From Oikopleura dioica (taxonomy: Eukaryota > Chordata > Appendicularia > Copelata > Oikopleuridae), in NCBI GenBank assembly GCA_907165135.1, contig OU015567.1, forward strand, positions 14,141,001 to 14,205,000: DNA of 64,000 bases. The letters run 5' to 3'. Below are positions 1-11,023 of this stretch, piece after piece (within the stretch, counting starts at the first letter, position 1; every line of letters begins with the position of its first letter). The notes beneath the pieces were generated by a model, which did no database searches, was not told where the DNA came from, and saw nothing but the letters and a program-made list of their open reading frames with translations. Both the position numbers and the translations under genes were made by a program.

Positions 1-1
1 T

Positions 2-85
2 GCGGCAGTCAAGGATGATGGCGATGATGCTGGGTTGACATTGACAGAAGCTCGGTCGTTGATTTCAGAAATTGGGTATTGGTAA
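2..85 (+). CDS. 3' end or internal exon of an unknown gene cut by the left edge
   Basis: An open frame enters from the left edge and reads ...LTLTEARSLISEIGYW. It then meets either a TAA stop (83-85) or, one base earlier, a consensus donor GTAAGT, so this is either a terminal or an internal exon. No downstream acceptor and continuing frame could be identified. The composition (acidic, then helical) resembles coding sequence. The family is not recognised. Confidence 0.35.
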   Translation, partial: AAVKDDGDDAGLTLTEARSLISEIGYW

Positions 86-387
86 GTGACAAAACGTCTT
101 TTGAAAAACTTTTGGACCGCTCTGACAATGTTTTTTTTCTTGGGCGAAATTTGCTCAATATTCAAAATCATATTGTAAAGTGTATACTGAAAAAGGGTTC
201 AATGTCAAAGTTATATATCTTAGAAGAGGGCGCCAATCTAACAGCGCCCCTTTTTTTACAGCACGCGACATAAAGCTACTTCCGCCTTTATCAGTATACA
301 CTTGAAAGCGGCGTTTATTACCCTAACACCCCTCACAAATCGATCAAACAAATTGTGTGTGAGGATCTCTAATCACGTGACAGAATC

Positions 388-1761
388 TTAAACCGGACAT
401 TGCGCTTCCGCAGACCGGAAGCTGTTCTCGACTAAAAATCCCAGTGCATCTTTTACCTCTGTCTCGCTGTCGGAATTTTCCACAATCGTGGCTAGCTGGG
501 TCTTCTTCTGGGATGGAATTTTGGGCTTTTCAAGCTCCGGCGCAGTTTCCTCATCATCCGACGAGGAGGAAGAACATCGAAGCAATTTGTGCACAGGAGG
601 GAGAGGCTCGCCAAAATCTTCCAGAGTCACATTTTCGATCTTGACATTGTCGTCAAGAGATACCTGCTGAAAGCGGCTTTCATCTTCGCTGCTACTGTAA
701 TAAACCATTGGCTCAGGGGGGAGTTTACGTGCGGCGTCACTTGACGGCGGCTCCGATTTTAGATCACTTTTATCTTGTTGCGGCGGCGGCGGCGGCGGTG
801 ACTGTTTTTCGCACTCGACACATTCGTCAGGATCATCTATTGGCGTTTCTTGGTACTTGTGATCGCCGCCGTTTGGAGCAGTTGAAGCCTTGGTTCGAAA
901 AGGCGATAAAAAACGCTCTGAAAACGAACTAGAACGAGAAGCGTTTTGGCGCTTGTCGTAATCGTCCTCATCATCGGAATTGTTTCGATAGCGACGAGCA
1001 GGGCGAAAAGGCGCACATTGAACATTTTCAACGCGTGAATTTGTTTCTGGTTCTTGTTGTTGAGCTGCTTGTTGTTGTTGTTGTTGAGCTGCTTGTTGTT
1101 GAGCTGCCAGTTGTTGTCTGTGACGATAAATTGCAGCATCTTCTTCAGCCTGACGACGCAAGACTTGCTGGCGATGAAAATTGATCCAATCTGCTTGCTG
1201 TCGTATACGTTGTTGTCGCGCAATTTCAGCGCGTCTGGCCTTTTCCTTGTAAATGCGCACTTCTTGAGCGTTTCGGGCTTGATGTTTTTCATAATACCCT
1301 TTTTCTTGGCAGCGTGACGAGTATTTTTCCGTTCTAAATTTTGTGTAAACACGCAAGTTTTTAGGCAATAACGTACTAGAATAGGGGCTTGAAGCAAAGG
1401 TCCCTTCGTAAATGGTTGAACCACTTCCGTAGCGGCTGCTGTTTCGATCAAAATTGAGCGCCTCGCGTAAACCAGGATCAGTCTTTTTACCTTTGACGCA
1501 AGCAAAGCAACAGCACAGATTATGACGCCGCTTTTCTTGAATTGTTTTCCAAGATACTTTTTTCTTTTCGCACATATTACTTGCAGCAAAACGAATCAAG
1601 TCGAATGGAAAGAAGACCACATCAAAGACAAGGTCACGAAAATCGATCAGCAAAAGGAGGAGAATCTTTGAGCAGCTTTCATTCGTGTTCCGGTACTTGA
1701 CAATACAAGCAGGCAAGCAGCAGCAAATAACCATCAGCGCCATTGCCAAATATGCGGCCAT
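388..1761 (-). CDS. Gene D: membrane-anchored protein with polyQ and acidic Ser-rich tail, unknown function
   Basis: This is a single long exon of about 457 residues. The start is the first ATG after a likely spliced-leader acceptor (TTTCTAG at about 1778). The N-terminus is a hydrophobic segment (residues ~1-22, rich in Ala, Leu, Met and Cys), followed by a second hydrophobic stretch (~35-60) and a short Cys cluster (LCCCFAC). The middle is a charged, Arg/Gln-rich, probably coiled region (~150-230) ending in a polyGln/Ala tract near 215-235. After that come Ser/Asp/Glu-rich blocks, a run of seven prolines and several SSSSDDEE-type casein-kinase-like patches. No enzyme domain is seen. It is the last of four closely spaced minus-strand genes. 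The coding prediction is strong; the function is unknown. Confidence 0.7.
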   Translation of the reverse strand: MAAYLAMALMVICCCLPACIVKYRNTNESCSKILLLLLIDFRDLVFDVVFFPFDLIRFAASNMCEKKKVSWKTIQEKRRHNLCCCFACVKGKKTDPGLREALNFDRNSSRYGSGSTIYEGTFASSPYSSTLLPKNLRVYTKFRTEKYSSRCQEKGYYEKHQARNAQEVRIYKEKARRAEIARQQRIRQQADWINFHRQQVLRRQAEEDAAIYRHRQQLAAQQQAAQQQQQQAAQQQEPETNSRVENVQCAPFRPARRYRNNSDDEDDYDKRQNASRSSSFSERFLSPFRTKASTAPNGGDHKYQETPIDDPDECVECEKQSPPPPPPQQDKSDLKSEPPSSDAARKLPPEPMVYYSSSEDESRFQQVSLDDNVKIENVTLEDFGEPLPPVHKLLRCSSSSSDDEETAPELEKPKIPSQKKTQLATIVENSDSETEVKDALGFLVENSFRSAEAQCPV

Positions 1762-1777
1762 CACCAGTATTTGTTTC

Positions 1778-1778
1778 C
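1778..1778 (-). promoter_or_regulatory. Probable spliced-leader trans-splice acceptor of gene D
   Basis: On the minus strand the sequence GATTTCTAG ends here, 17 bases before the gene D ATG, and no upstream exon in frame is visible. In appendicularian operons downstream cistrons receive a spliced leader at such an acceptor. Inferred from position and consensus only. Confidence 0.4.
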
Positions 1779-1965
1779 TAGAAATCGTCAATGGAATTTT
1801 ACTAATCCTAAAAGTTCAAACTTGGATGAAAAAATTGGAGTTGCAGGGTATCATTTTTTCATGCTATACTTGAAGCGCGGGGTGACAAAAACTTTAACGT
1901 AGCAGCTTGCAAAGTTCTAATGCTGATAGGATGAAATCAAAAGATGGGAAAAACTAAGCATACCA

Positions 1966-2400
1966 TTAAAAAAATGATACCATGCGCTCAAGTATACCCT
2001 GCGATTCCGACATACCATGAGCTCTTGATTTTTTCTTGCCAGTGGAATTTTCCATGCCGCTGGGATGAAACACAATTCGCGGAACCGGCGTTGAACTCGA
2101 ATAACCTCCAGATGTTGCAGTCGCATTTGAATTCAAAGAAATCGTTGAATTGATTCCCAGAAGCGCCTCAGAAAGAGTGGAAGTCGGTTCTTGCGTAGTA
2201 GACGCAGTTGTAGGCGCCGATATGGTCGGCGGTGGATTGTTTGTTGTTGTTGTTGGCACCGCGCAATGCGAGTGATCAGGATACACTGCACAAAACTCTT
2301 CATGGCTGTTGAACTCGTGAAGATCAGAATGCTCGTCGGCTGCAACTATTGACTGCGTTACAAAAACAGCGGCCACCGCTGCCGCCGCCGCCACCATCAT
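1966..2400 (-). CDS. Gene C: small secreted Thr/Ser-rich mucin-like protein
   Basis: This is a 144-residue single-exon frame. It starts with an Ala/Val-rich signal peptide (MMVAAAAAVAAVFVTQS) with a plausible cleavage near residue 20. A short acidic and His-rich segment with a CAVYPDHSHC pair of cysteines follows, then a long Thr/Pro/Ser stretch (~50-110) typical of O-glycosylated linkers, with NST and NAT N-glycosylation sequons. The C-terminus is basic (GKKKSRAHG) and then hydrophobic. It lies about 150 bp downstream of gene B and about 205 bp upstream of gene D, consistent with an internal operon position. Family not recognised. Confidence 0.6.
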   Translation of the reverse strand: MMVAAAAAVAAVFVTQSIVAADEHSDLHEFNSHEEFCAVYPDHSHCAVPTTTTNNPPPTISAPTTASTTQEPTSTLSEALLGINSTISLNSNATATSGGYSSSTPVPRIVFHPSGMENSTGKKKSRAHGMSESQGILERMVSFF

Positions 2401-2422
2401 TTCGCAAACGGTCCGATTTCAA

Positions 2423-2423
2423 C
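2423..2423 (-). promoter_or_regulatory. Probable trans-splice acceptor of gene C
   Basis: On the minus strand a pyrimidine-rich tract ending CCCTTTTAG lies about 23 bases before the gene C start and about 126 bases after the gene B stop. This is the arrangement expected for an intercistronic spliced-leader acceptor. No experimental support. Confidence 0.4.
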
Positions 2424-2548
2424 TAAAAGGGAAAAGGATGAAAATAGTTTTTCGGGGGCTGAACTTTTGAACATGTTGATAATGTTGACCTAAACGTGAG
2501 CGAGAGATAGAGATCCTGAGTGGTTTCCTAAAGGCAGATAGGTACAAT

Positions 2549-4991
2549 TTAAAAGCAAAAGTGTCCAGCATCAAATGGAGACTGAGGGTAGAACTCGTCA
2601 GTGATGTCGTTCTGAGGTCCACCAGCGTCGGCGGTGAAAGAGATGCGCGCGTTGCACTTGCGGCATTTTTTGATTTGGCGTTTGTCGCCCGCAGCAGCAG
2701 AAACAGAACTTTTTTGTTTTCGTGCTTCTCGGCTCGTACTTCGTCTGCAACTTCGTCTGGGCGTCGAATGCCGCGGCGGTGCGGTTTTTGGCGAGCAAGG
2801 GCCAAATCGTTGTTGATAAACGGCTGATCGCCGCCAAAATGGGTGGCCAACGACTCAGGCGGATCCATACCCACGACGTGTTGCAAGTCTGTACCTTGTG
2901 TGAGATCGCGACGAAGTCGCGAACGCGTCTCCCGAGCGTTTTCAAGCGCAGAGTCAATTACATTCGGGAAAATTTGACTTGCGTGTTGAGTGATTAGCGC
3001 CGAGGACAACTGTCGTTGAACTCCAAACTAGAAAACATGGGTTAATTTTCAATACATTTGAGTCTCTCTCCTACCAAGGACAGAAAATAAACGTCCTCTG
3101 TGGGAGCAGTCGTGCAGCTCGCAAACAAGATCATCTTGAGCGCTTCTTCAGTGGGGATGAAATCGTCGATGCGAGTAAACACTGGCGGCAGAGCCGATCG
3201 TAAGTATCCTAGGGCGGCGGCTATGGCTGCTTCGTCGTCGCCATTGTCATTCGGCAATTGCGCCTGATGACGGTGATGCTCTGGTGGTGCTTCAGCCTCG
3301 GCGCGATCTCGAAACACCATGTCCATCTTGTTTTGGATGGCGTTGAAACGCTCGGCGATAATGCGAGTAGCAGTTCGAGTTCCTTCGCCACCGCCAAACG
3401 GTCCAAGCAAATCGACTCTCATCGCTGACGGAATCGAACGCCAGATTCGCAGCTCGAGATTGTCATTCAGAGCCCCAATTTGCGCGTCACAAGGAGGTTG
3501 CATGATTGCACAGCTGAGCCCGACAAATTGGAAAAACTAAAAATATTGAATTATTTACAATTTCAGTTAAATTGCTTACCGAGTCCGAAATAAATTGTCG
3601 ACTGGCTTCTGCATAGGGCGGAGTCACTGTCAAAGGCACAAAGCCTGCGCACAGAAGCAATTGACTCTTGTAATGCGAGAAAGAAGTGGTGGCAGGTGTT
3701 GGCCAAGGATAAAACGTCTTGGCTTTGACGACGTTCAAGTAGCGCAGAACATTGGCAGGGTGTCCAAGCTGGCGTCGGCTGTTGATGTCGACAATTTGCC
3801 ACTTGTCGTCATATTTCACCTAAGCAATCACTTTTATTCAAAATTAAAAGTTTTAAAACTTACCCATAAATACAATTTATGGATGTAATAATGGCCAAAC
3901 GCGTCGATGGCAAAGTCGGCGTAGAAACTTCCAAGCGCTTTCCATTGAAGCTCTTCGCCTCTGAACTGGCCCGGAAATGTCCAATACATGTCGAGGGTCG
4001 TGTACACGTGATGGTTGTTGATGAGAGCAATGTGCTCTTCTACGGCCTCGCCGACGTCTGCTCCAGCCGCTTCGCAAATCATCGCCAATTTTTGAAGAAA
4101 AGCTCCAAAGTAGCCGTCTGCCAAAGACGGTCGAAGGCCATTGCGCGTATCGTACGCAATAGCGAAAATTCCGCGCAATTGGTGGCGATTCAAAAGCCAC
4201 GAGGGACCTTCCAAAGCTGTCGTGTCTTCCAGCGGGTTCCGAAAATGCCCTCGGCCCATTGCCCGGAAACCGATGGGCGACGATGTTGCTCCAGGCCCTC
4301 GAATCGAGTTGAGCGGCTCCACAGATGCCGGCATATAAGCGTGGATGGAATCGTGCGGTTGTTCTCGATTCCAATTGAGCAAAAACGGCATTTGAGCCTT
4401 GCCCAATTTAACGGGTTTTTGCGGATGTTCGATGCCAGGCTCGCGGGGCGGCTGAACCACAGTTTCCTGGGGATACTTGGGCGTAGAGCGCCAGTCTTTT
4501 TCTCGGCGACGTTGAAGATCAGGGCTTGAGCGCTGTTGCCCGCTGCGGCGGCGTACTGGAGAACGACCTCTTTTCTGGCTCAAGTTTCGCGGCGGAACAA
4601 TCGTCGGCCGCTGCTGATTCATGGAAGTCTCGCACGATTGTCGCATAGCCGCTTCATAAGACGGACACGGAGACTCGCGACCGCGCTTGCTCTCTGCGCG
4701 CACTCGCCGTCGATCGACCTCGTTTGCCAACTCGACGTCCGATCCAGAAACATGCAGACTTGTGCCAAAACGCTCGGCGACCTGATCTGCGTCTTCGCCG
4801 TCGTCGTAAAAGTTGTTTCCGCGGCGCTCAATGGATCGTTGAAGCCCGTTGCCGCTCTTCTTCCGAGCCGCCGACGCTGCCCTATCACGCGACTTTTTAT
4901 CATCAATGAGCTTCTGAATCGCGTCAGGAGTGACCAACTTCTTTTGCTCAGAATCGGGCTGTCGCGGCTGCGATTTTCGTCGAGTGCTCAT
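2549..4991 (-). CDS. Gene B: large multi-exon orphan protein with Arg/Ser-rich N-terminus
   Basis: About five exons join in frame. A long first exon (ATG at 4991) carries an Arg/Ser/Gln-rich, probably disordered region of roughly 240 residues (STRRKSQPRQ, RGRSPVRRRSG). A folded, aromatic-rich region starting FLLNWNREQPHDSIHAYMP continues through exons at ~3565-3818, ~3088-3543 and below. A final 72-nt intron (~2822-2893) shifts the frame so that the end reads IKKCRKCNARISFTADAGG and stops at 2549-2551. Introns are otherwise about 43-47 nt with GT-AG ends. The CxxC pair near the C-terminus could bind a metal. I do not recognise the family. The first ATG follows a likely trans-splice acceptor at 5060. 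The total is about 740 residues. Confidence 0.6.
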
Positions 4992-5059
4992 CGGAAGATC
5001 GTCAAATTGAATGCGCTCAGCGCTGCGGCGGCGAGTAGAGCGGTCGTTGTTGTTGTTGT

Positions 5060-5060
5060 C
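5060..5060 (-). promoter_or_regulatory. Probable trans-splice acceptor of gene B
   Basis: On the minus strand TTTTGTACCCCTTAG ends here, only about 48 bases past the stop and overlapping AATAAA of gene A. It is followed by a CAA-rich leader with no ATG until 4991. Such tight spacing is characteristic of appendicularian operons. Inferred. Confidence 0.45.
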
Positions 5061-5107
5061 TAAGGGGTACAAAATAACTCTTGATAAAACATTTGCTTAA
5101 TCGAGAT

Positions 5108-6477
5108 TTATTGTGCGCCCGCCTGAATCCCGATATCCATCAATGTACTGCCGAACGGGAACTGCGCCAGAGTTTTGTCGAGTCGATTGAGATAGAGCCT
5201 TAACGCGTCAGTTATAATAAGATGATTGGCATTTTTACTAACCGTTGGAACAATCGTGCAATCGCTGTCACCCTCCTCATCCGAAACAGTAAATCGACCA
5301 AGGCTCTTTTGCCGCTGCTTTTTACGCGCACGCGGAGACTCGTGCAACCACATGTCGCCAGACTCACGTTCAATTGCTAAATTGCCAAAAATGCAAACAA
5401 GTAAAAACAAAAAAGTAACTGTCAAACAAAATATATTTTTCAAAAAAGAAAAATAAAAAACAGTTTAGCTTTCGCCAAATTTTTCTTTAGCTCGTCGATG
5501 GCTTGAGCGAGTTTGACAGATGGTTTCGGCGAGTAGGGATGAGCAGCAATGAGTTCCATTACGCGAGCAGCATTATCGGTCTGAACTAAATTGCTTAATT
5601 AACAGTCCAAACTATCAAGAATTTACCTTGAGGAGAAGATGTGGCGCAAGATGTGTCTGCAATTGGCGATTTTTGAAGCGCAGTGTACGGAAAGAAAACT
5701 CCATCCTCGCTAATGACGAGAGGAGAGTCTTTTGGTGGTGCTGGCAGTGCTTTTGGCGAATCGCGAGTTGGTGTTGCGCTATGGCGATGTGCAGCGAGAA
5801 TGCCCTCTTCAATCGCGGCGTAGCGTGTTGGCGTGAGCTTGAACGAAGCCGTATACTGACCCATGAAGAGTTGAGTGCTCAAATGTGGCGGATTCTTCTT
5901 GATTGCTGAATAATATTGAGTTGATAAAACGCCAGAAAAATTTTGTCTTTACCTTTCGCAACTCCCATAGCCGTTTTTCCATAGAGCACCGCTTTCTTGT
6001 GGCATCGCTTAATAAACGATTGCTTCTTTCGCTTTGGCGACTGGATTGAGAGCGCTCAAATTGTCGATTGAATTGGTTAATTTCAAAAGACGATCGCCTT
6101 CGCTTGCGGTTACCGCCTAAACAAAATTTAAACAAAAAGAGTAAACCCTGTTTTTAATTACCTCGTAGCTCGCTTGCGAGCTTAGGAATTGGCAGTGTTT
6201 TGAGAGCGGCGCCGCAAGTGTTGACCAACTTTCGTCCAATAGCAGTGCGCTCCGCGAATCTACACCGTTTTATTAAATAAGAAGAAAAAAGAAAAAGGTA
6301 CCTAGCACCGCGCTTGACAATCTTGCGAGCAAAGTGCTGCGCAATTGGCGATTCAACAATTGGCGAGTTGATAATGGCGACATTTTGAGTCGTTTTTCGA
6401 TGTCGCCAATGTGGAGTGTCTGGCCGAGGAGGGATTCGCGGAGGACCGAAAGTTGGCACGCGCTTTGAAGCCGACAT
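5108..6477 (-). CDS. Gene A: basic multi-exon orphan protein, first of the A-D operon
   Basis: The ATG at 6477 opens a Pro/Arg-rich N-terminus (TFGPPRIPPRPDTPHWRHR). Exons join through ~42-47-nt introns at about 6260-6302, 6121-6165, 5900-5950 and 5590-5626, all in consistent phase. The middle is very basic (GNRKRRRSSFEINQF). Later exons read MGQYTASFK and LTPTRYAAIEEGILAAH. The join to the last segment (5108-5400, reading ERESGDMWLHESPRARKKQR) is uncertain: a stop (5440-5442) appears unless a non-canonical donor is used. The terminal codons are CAA-TAA with the stop inside AATAAA. Function unknown. Confidence 0.5.
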
Positions 6478-6879
6478 CGATTACTCTATCAAGATTCTAA
6501 AAAGTAAAAGAAAACTAGTGAAAAATGTAAAAGGCTTCATTGTGACATTCAGTAAAGCAGGTGCTCGATAAAATGGTCGAAATCGCATGTCACTCAGGTT
6601 AGATTGGAAAAAGTTTAAAAGTCGCCGAGTGTTGATAAATTTTTCAGTAATACAAAATGACAGCAAAAGGAATTTTAAATGCAAAAGAAGGAAAAGCGAG
6701 GAAGGAACAATTGATAAGAGTTGAAGAGATAAAGGTTTAAGAATGAGCAATGAATAAGTCGTAGAGGTAATGATAAGAATGAAGGCGACAGATTCGAAAA
6801 TATTTAGAGAGAAAAATTATCCTAAATGAAGCTCATAATTTGGTGCTACAAGGGTTGACTAGTTGGCGCGCAAGTAAAG

Positions 6880-8434
6880 TTAGTTGAGTTTTACCACAAC
6901 AGTATCCAAGTCGGCGTCGTAATGCGCAGTGACGTCAGCAGAAGAAGAATTGGCGACATCAATGGCATCAGACGCGGAATTGGCTTCGTTAAAGGACTCG
7001 GCAAGAGGATCAGCAGTAGTAGTGAGGGCTATCAATATAAAAGGATAAAACATGATAGCAAAAGGGCAAAATTAGGACCTTGGCGTGGAGAAGCAGTTTC
7101 TTCGTCGTTTTCAAGCTCTGGAACCTCGTCCATCGTAGCGCCAGAGCCGACCTCCTCCTCAAAAACGGCGTCGAGATGAGCCATTGCTTCGTCAGTTGAG
7201 CCGTCTTCATCCTCCTCGCCGGAAGAGCTGGTGAAAGCGGCCAAACGTCGACGCTCGGCTCTTTCCTCCTCGAGAAGTCGCGCATTCTGCCGTTCCATCC
7301 ACTCAGCAAAGCCAGCTAAACAAAAAGTTAAAATTGGCTTTTTTAAAAATTGTAAACTTACGGTTCATGCTGATGCTATCAAATTCCAAATCGGACGCCC
7401 ATTTTGTCGAAATGGATCGCGCGTCATCATCTTCGTCAGAAGCAACGGCGTCAGTGGCGTCGGCAGAAGCGCGGGTCGCGGTTGGAAGAGCAGTTGGGAA
7501 AGGGCTGGGAGCGGTTGGGATAGAGTTGGGAGCGGCGTCGGCGTCCTTGTCGTCCTCGGATGGACACTGGCGAGTGACACCGATGCACTGGCAGTGACAT
7601 TCGCAGGCTGGGTAGAGTCCCCGTCGACTGTCATTCAACGAACGTCGCCGTCGTCGTCCACTTCCGCCAACAAGTGAGTTGCCTTCGTCATTCTCAAGGC
7701 TCGGTCGTCGAGAGAGAGCAGGAACGTTGCTGGAATTCTCGCTGCCTCCGTCCAAGTGCGTTGGCAAGCACTTTGATTGGAGCGCAATGCACACGTAGAT
7801 GAAAACGGCGATGCAGGCGGAAGCGAGACATGCCAGCATCAGAAATGTGCAGTCGAATCGAAGTCGCTGGCCAAAAGGCGACATCTAAACAAAATAATCA
7901 AAATGGGCAATTTGGCAAAAACTTACAATTGCCGGGCCTTGATTGCGACCGTCATTTCGAAACGCAGCGCTAGAGTCGACAATTGGCATCGCTGTCGGCA
8001 TCGCAGCTTCCTGCGTCATCGGGATTTGATTTAATCCTGGCGCGTCGGGAAGTCCAGAACCAATTGGTCCAAGACCAGAAGCCTCAGGATCGTTGATCTC
8101 GCGATCAGTAGCAGCGGTCGTTTGCGGCGGCGGTGGTGGTGGTGCTTGACCGACAAACGATGGGTGGAAAGGCATGTTTCTACTAAAAGCAATTTTAATA
8201 ACCCATTTTATCTCTCAATTTAAAAACTTACCGAGAAGCTGGAGTGGCTGGTCGTAGAAATGTCGTCTCTAACGGGTGGCTTTCGACTGCCGATGCCAAA
8301 GAGCGAATAGACGAAGTCGGCGATTCTCTTCGCGAACGAGGAGGTGCACTTGAACGAGAGGGACTGCCCGGTCGTTGGCTTGGAGTGGATTGATGTTGCG
8401 GTTGAGGCACGGGGTAACCATCGTAAAGATACAT
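6880..8434 (-). CDS. Gene E: single-pass membrane protein with Pro/Ser-rich N-terminus
   Basis: The ATG at 8434 begins a Pro/Ser/Arg-rich exon. It is spliced across 8186-8232 to a proline-rich segment (QAPPPPPPQTT), then to an exon opening MSPFGQRLRF with a transmembrane helix reading FLMLACLASACIAVFIYVCI. The post-membrane part has CECHCQCIG, a Cys-rich patch next to dibasic sites (GRRRRRSL), then acidic exons, and stops at 6880-6882. Four introns, all short GT-AG, keep the frame. With no signal peptide before the helix, a type II topology is likely. The RRRRR site beside the Cys patch could be a processing site. Function unknown; the gene model is well supported. Confidence 0.65.
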
Positions 8435-8740
8435 TAGCGCCTCCGAGCCTTCAATCTGAAACTACAGTAACAGCGCTACGCCGCACCAAAAAGATTGAAC
8501 TCGTGAGAATAAAAAAACAGATAAAAGGCAACCAAATCAAAAAATCAAAGCGCAATATCTGTACAAGTCCGTCACCGGCAAAAATATTCTCTTTAATCGG
8601 GCAGTTAATCGTAACTCTGCCTTTTCTCATAGCCGGCAATTTCTCTAACAGTATTTTCTCTTTCTGGCTGGTAAAAATGATTTTTGCAATCCTTGGAAAA
8701 TTGCGGATTAATCGCGATTAGCGCCTTTTTCGAAATATGC

Positions 8741-8850
8741 GCTCGGCTGCTCACTTCTGGAAATGAAAAATCACTGCGCCGGTCGCTCACTTCTGGAAAT
8801 GAAAATCACTGCGCCCGGCTGCTCACTTCTCGAAATGAAAATCACTGAGA
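8741..8850. repeat. Three tandem ~37-40-bp repeats
   Basis: The unit CTCACTTCTGGAAATGAAAA followed by TCACTGCGCC recurs three times with small changes (for example CTCGAAATG in the third). It lies in the gene E-F intergenic space (8435-9012), which otherwise is AT-rich with no gene visible. Confidence 0.75.
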
Positions 8851-9012
8851 CTAGACTGGGATTTTCCCTTTTTTTCGAAATCGCCTGCAATAAAATGGAC
8901 TCGCTAAAATTGCTAGTAAATTGTACTAGCAATCTTTTATAATTTAACAGAATAATTGTTTTTTATTTACTGTAACAAATGACAAAATGTTACAAGTAAA
9001 AAAGTTTTATTT

Positions 9013-10222
9013 TTATTGGCGCCAATCGTCGAAGGCGATTCGTCGTCGGCATCGTCGGAGCTGGTCGTATGACGGTCGCTCATCGTAATGCTCGTACTGG
9101 TTTTGTCGGGGAGTGTTTTTGATATCGGCCAAACCCGCTTCGATGTCTTTGACGGGGACTACCCACGTTGGAGTTTCAATGATGACTCCATAGGCGCCGC
9201 AATTGATCTCGGCTAACATTGCGCCCATTTCATCATTTTTATTTTTATAGATTTCCTCGGCGAGGGCGAACGCTCGCTCGAGGGGATCAGGGTACATCTG
9301 CTCGACTAAAAAATTTAGAATTAAAATTTGAAAATTTCAATTTTACTTACGGTTGTCAGGAACCATCAAATAGCCATGGGTGGTCCTGCAAAATCGGTTG
9401 GACACGGGACGAAAGTGGAAGGGTCCAGTTCGTCCGCTTGTCAGGCTCCGATATCGAGCAACTTCCTTCTCGCTGTCGCCAGCCTTTTTCGCCCTTGGCC
9501 CGTAGAAGATCGTCGCAAAATCGGCATTTCTCTTGCCCTGCTCAGACAGGGGAAGGGAAGAAGCGACGGAACGGTGCATAAAAGCAAAGTACTTTCTACG
9601 GTACACTTGCTTTGCAGCTTCGTCCAACGCCTCATATTCCCAATCTTCCAAAGGGACAAAATCGTCGCCGCTCTCCTCCTCCTCGTCGACGCCAGAGTAG
9701 CCATTTGATGACGCGTTGATGGAGGTCATTCCAAGCATCGAAGCGTCGGCCATTGTGGAACGGGTGCGATCCAAAAAGTTGGGATTTTCATCCTCGTCTC
9801 CAAATCGTCGGCCGCGTCGCGATTCGCGGCGAAGTGGTTTCTTGTACCCGACATGGGGTAAATTGAGCATGTGCGAAGGAGATCGCTCTTCTTGCACAAC
9901 AAAAGTAGCATCGGCCAGCGACTCGGCAGATGCAGCAGAACGCTCCAAAATGTTGGCGGCAGCAAACGACTCGTCGAGAGAATCGGGCTCGAGGTAGTTC
10001 GGTTCATCCCGCGCCGAGTATCGTCGAGATGGAGTGTGGACCACTTTTGTACCGTCCAGAAAGTACGAAGCCGGTGTTCGCTCGGGAAGTGGTGGTGGAC
10101 CGCGTTTTTCAACCTTGCTGCCCGACGCGCGTCGATTCCGACGCTCAGACTTTTCCTTTAAACCCTGCTTACAACTTGACCTGCTTAACTCGACGTACCT
10201 CGTACGAATTCTTGCGCGACAT
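9013..10222 (-). CDS. Gene F: basic/acidic low-complexity protein, unknown function
   Basis: I start it at ATG 10222, because the frame that follows becomes continuous after a 34-nt GT-AG intron (~10165-10198), giving MSRKNSYEGLKEKSERR. An alternative without that intron has no in-frame ATG for over 100 codons. The body has a GPPPLPERTP proline motif (possible SH3 or WW ligand), basic blocks (RRESRRGRRFGDEDEN), an acidic block (DEEEESGDDF) and a helical segment (EALDEAAKQVYRRKYFAFMH). A second intron (~9309-9351) leads to the last exon (MYPDPLERAFALAEEIYKN...). The stop is CAA-TAA inside AATAAA. The length is about 380 residues. No family recognised. Confidence 0.6.
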
Positions 10223-11023
10223 TCAACCAAGGCTGCCAGCAAATAAAACTAAACTTGCTCGCTCAAACGGCCGCTTATATAGACATTGCTGAGAACAACA
10301 CCCTATTCTAGAGACTTTAAAAATAAAAATCATCAACATTTTTTTTTTGAACAGATGGTTTTATTCAACAGAAAATCAACATTAAAAGTTCTAGAACTCA
10401 ACTTTTAAAATCGAAAAAACTGCGTTTTTTTTGAAATGTTTTATAATTTGGGACAATCGCTTAAGGGTGGTGATGGGGAGGAAGGGGTTGAAGAGAATGC
10501 ACTAACTGCATTTATCTGTCATTTATTCGTATGTTTTTATATCTTCAGGTGTAGCTAACAAATGTGCAGAGCTGTCGCAAGTATCCGCGAAGCAATAAAT
10601 GGTCATAATTATTACCAAATGGAAAAGAAAAAAATTTTTGACATTTAACACAAAAATAGCGAATGAAAAACATCGGGTTAAAATGGCGAATGAAAAACAT
10701 CGGGTTAAAATGGCGAATGAAAAGCACCGGGTTAAAATGGCGAGGAAAAGCACCGGGTTAAAATGGCGAATAAAAAGCAGTGGGTAAAAATGGCGAGTAA
10801 AAGCACCGGGTTAAAATGGCGAGTAAAAGAAACGAGAAAACATGTAGATTATCGAGTGATTTATGCTGTCGACGAAAACAATTTTAAATAATCGTAGCAT
10901 TTACTTTAAGCAAAACTGATCAATGAAATCTCCGAAAATTTACAACTAACAGTTAACACTAAACATTAAGGAAATTAAAGAAATAAAGTGCGTATTCAAC
11001 CCCTAATCCATCAAAGCCAGCCA
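10223..11023. other. Intergenic stretch between genes F and G
   Basis: Apart from the minisatellite at 10660-10835 it is AT-rich, with homopolymer T and A runs and short frames only. No gene or RNA is recognised. A promoter for gene F could lie near 10240-10330 but no convincing TATA box is seen. Confidence 0.5.
10660..10835. repeat. Minisatellite of ~22-27-bp units
   Basis: About seven copies of a unit near GAAAAGCACCGGGTTAAAAT followed by GGCGA, with GAATAAAAAGCAGTGGG and GAAAAACATCGGG variants. Unit divergence is low, so recent slippage is likely. Confidence 0.85.

Noticed and set aside
837-1589. Long open frame overlapping gene D in another frame
   Set aside because: It follows from the repetitive polyQ and charged composition of gene D. 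It has no good start or splice context and a Leu/Asn-run composition.
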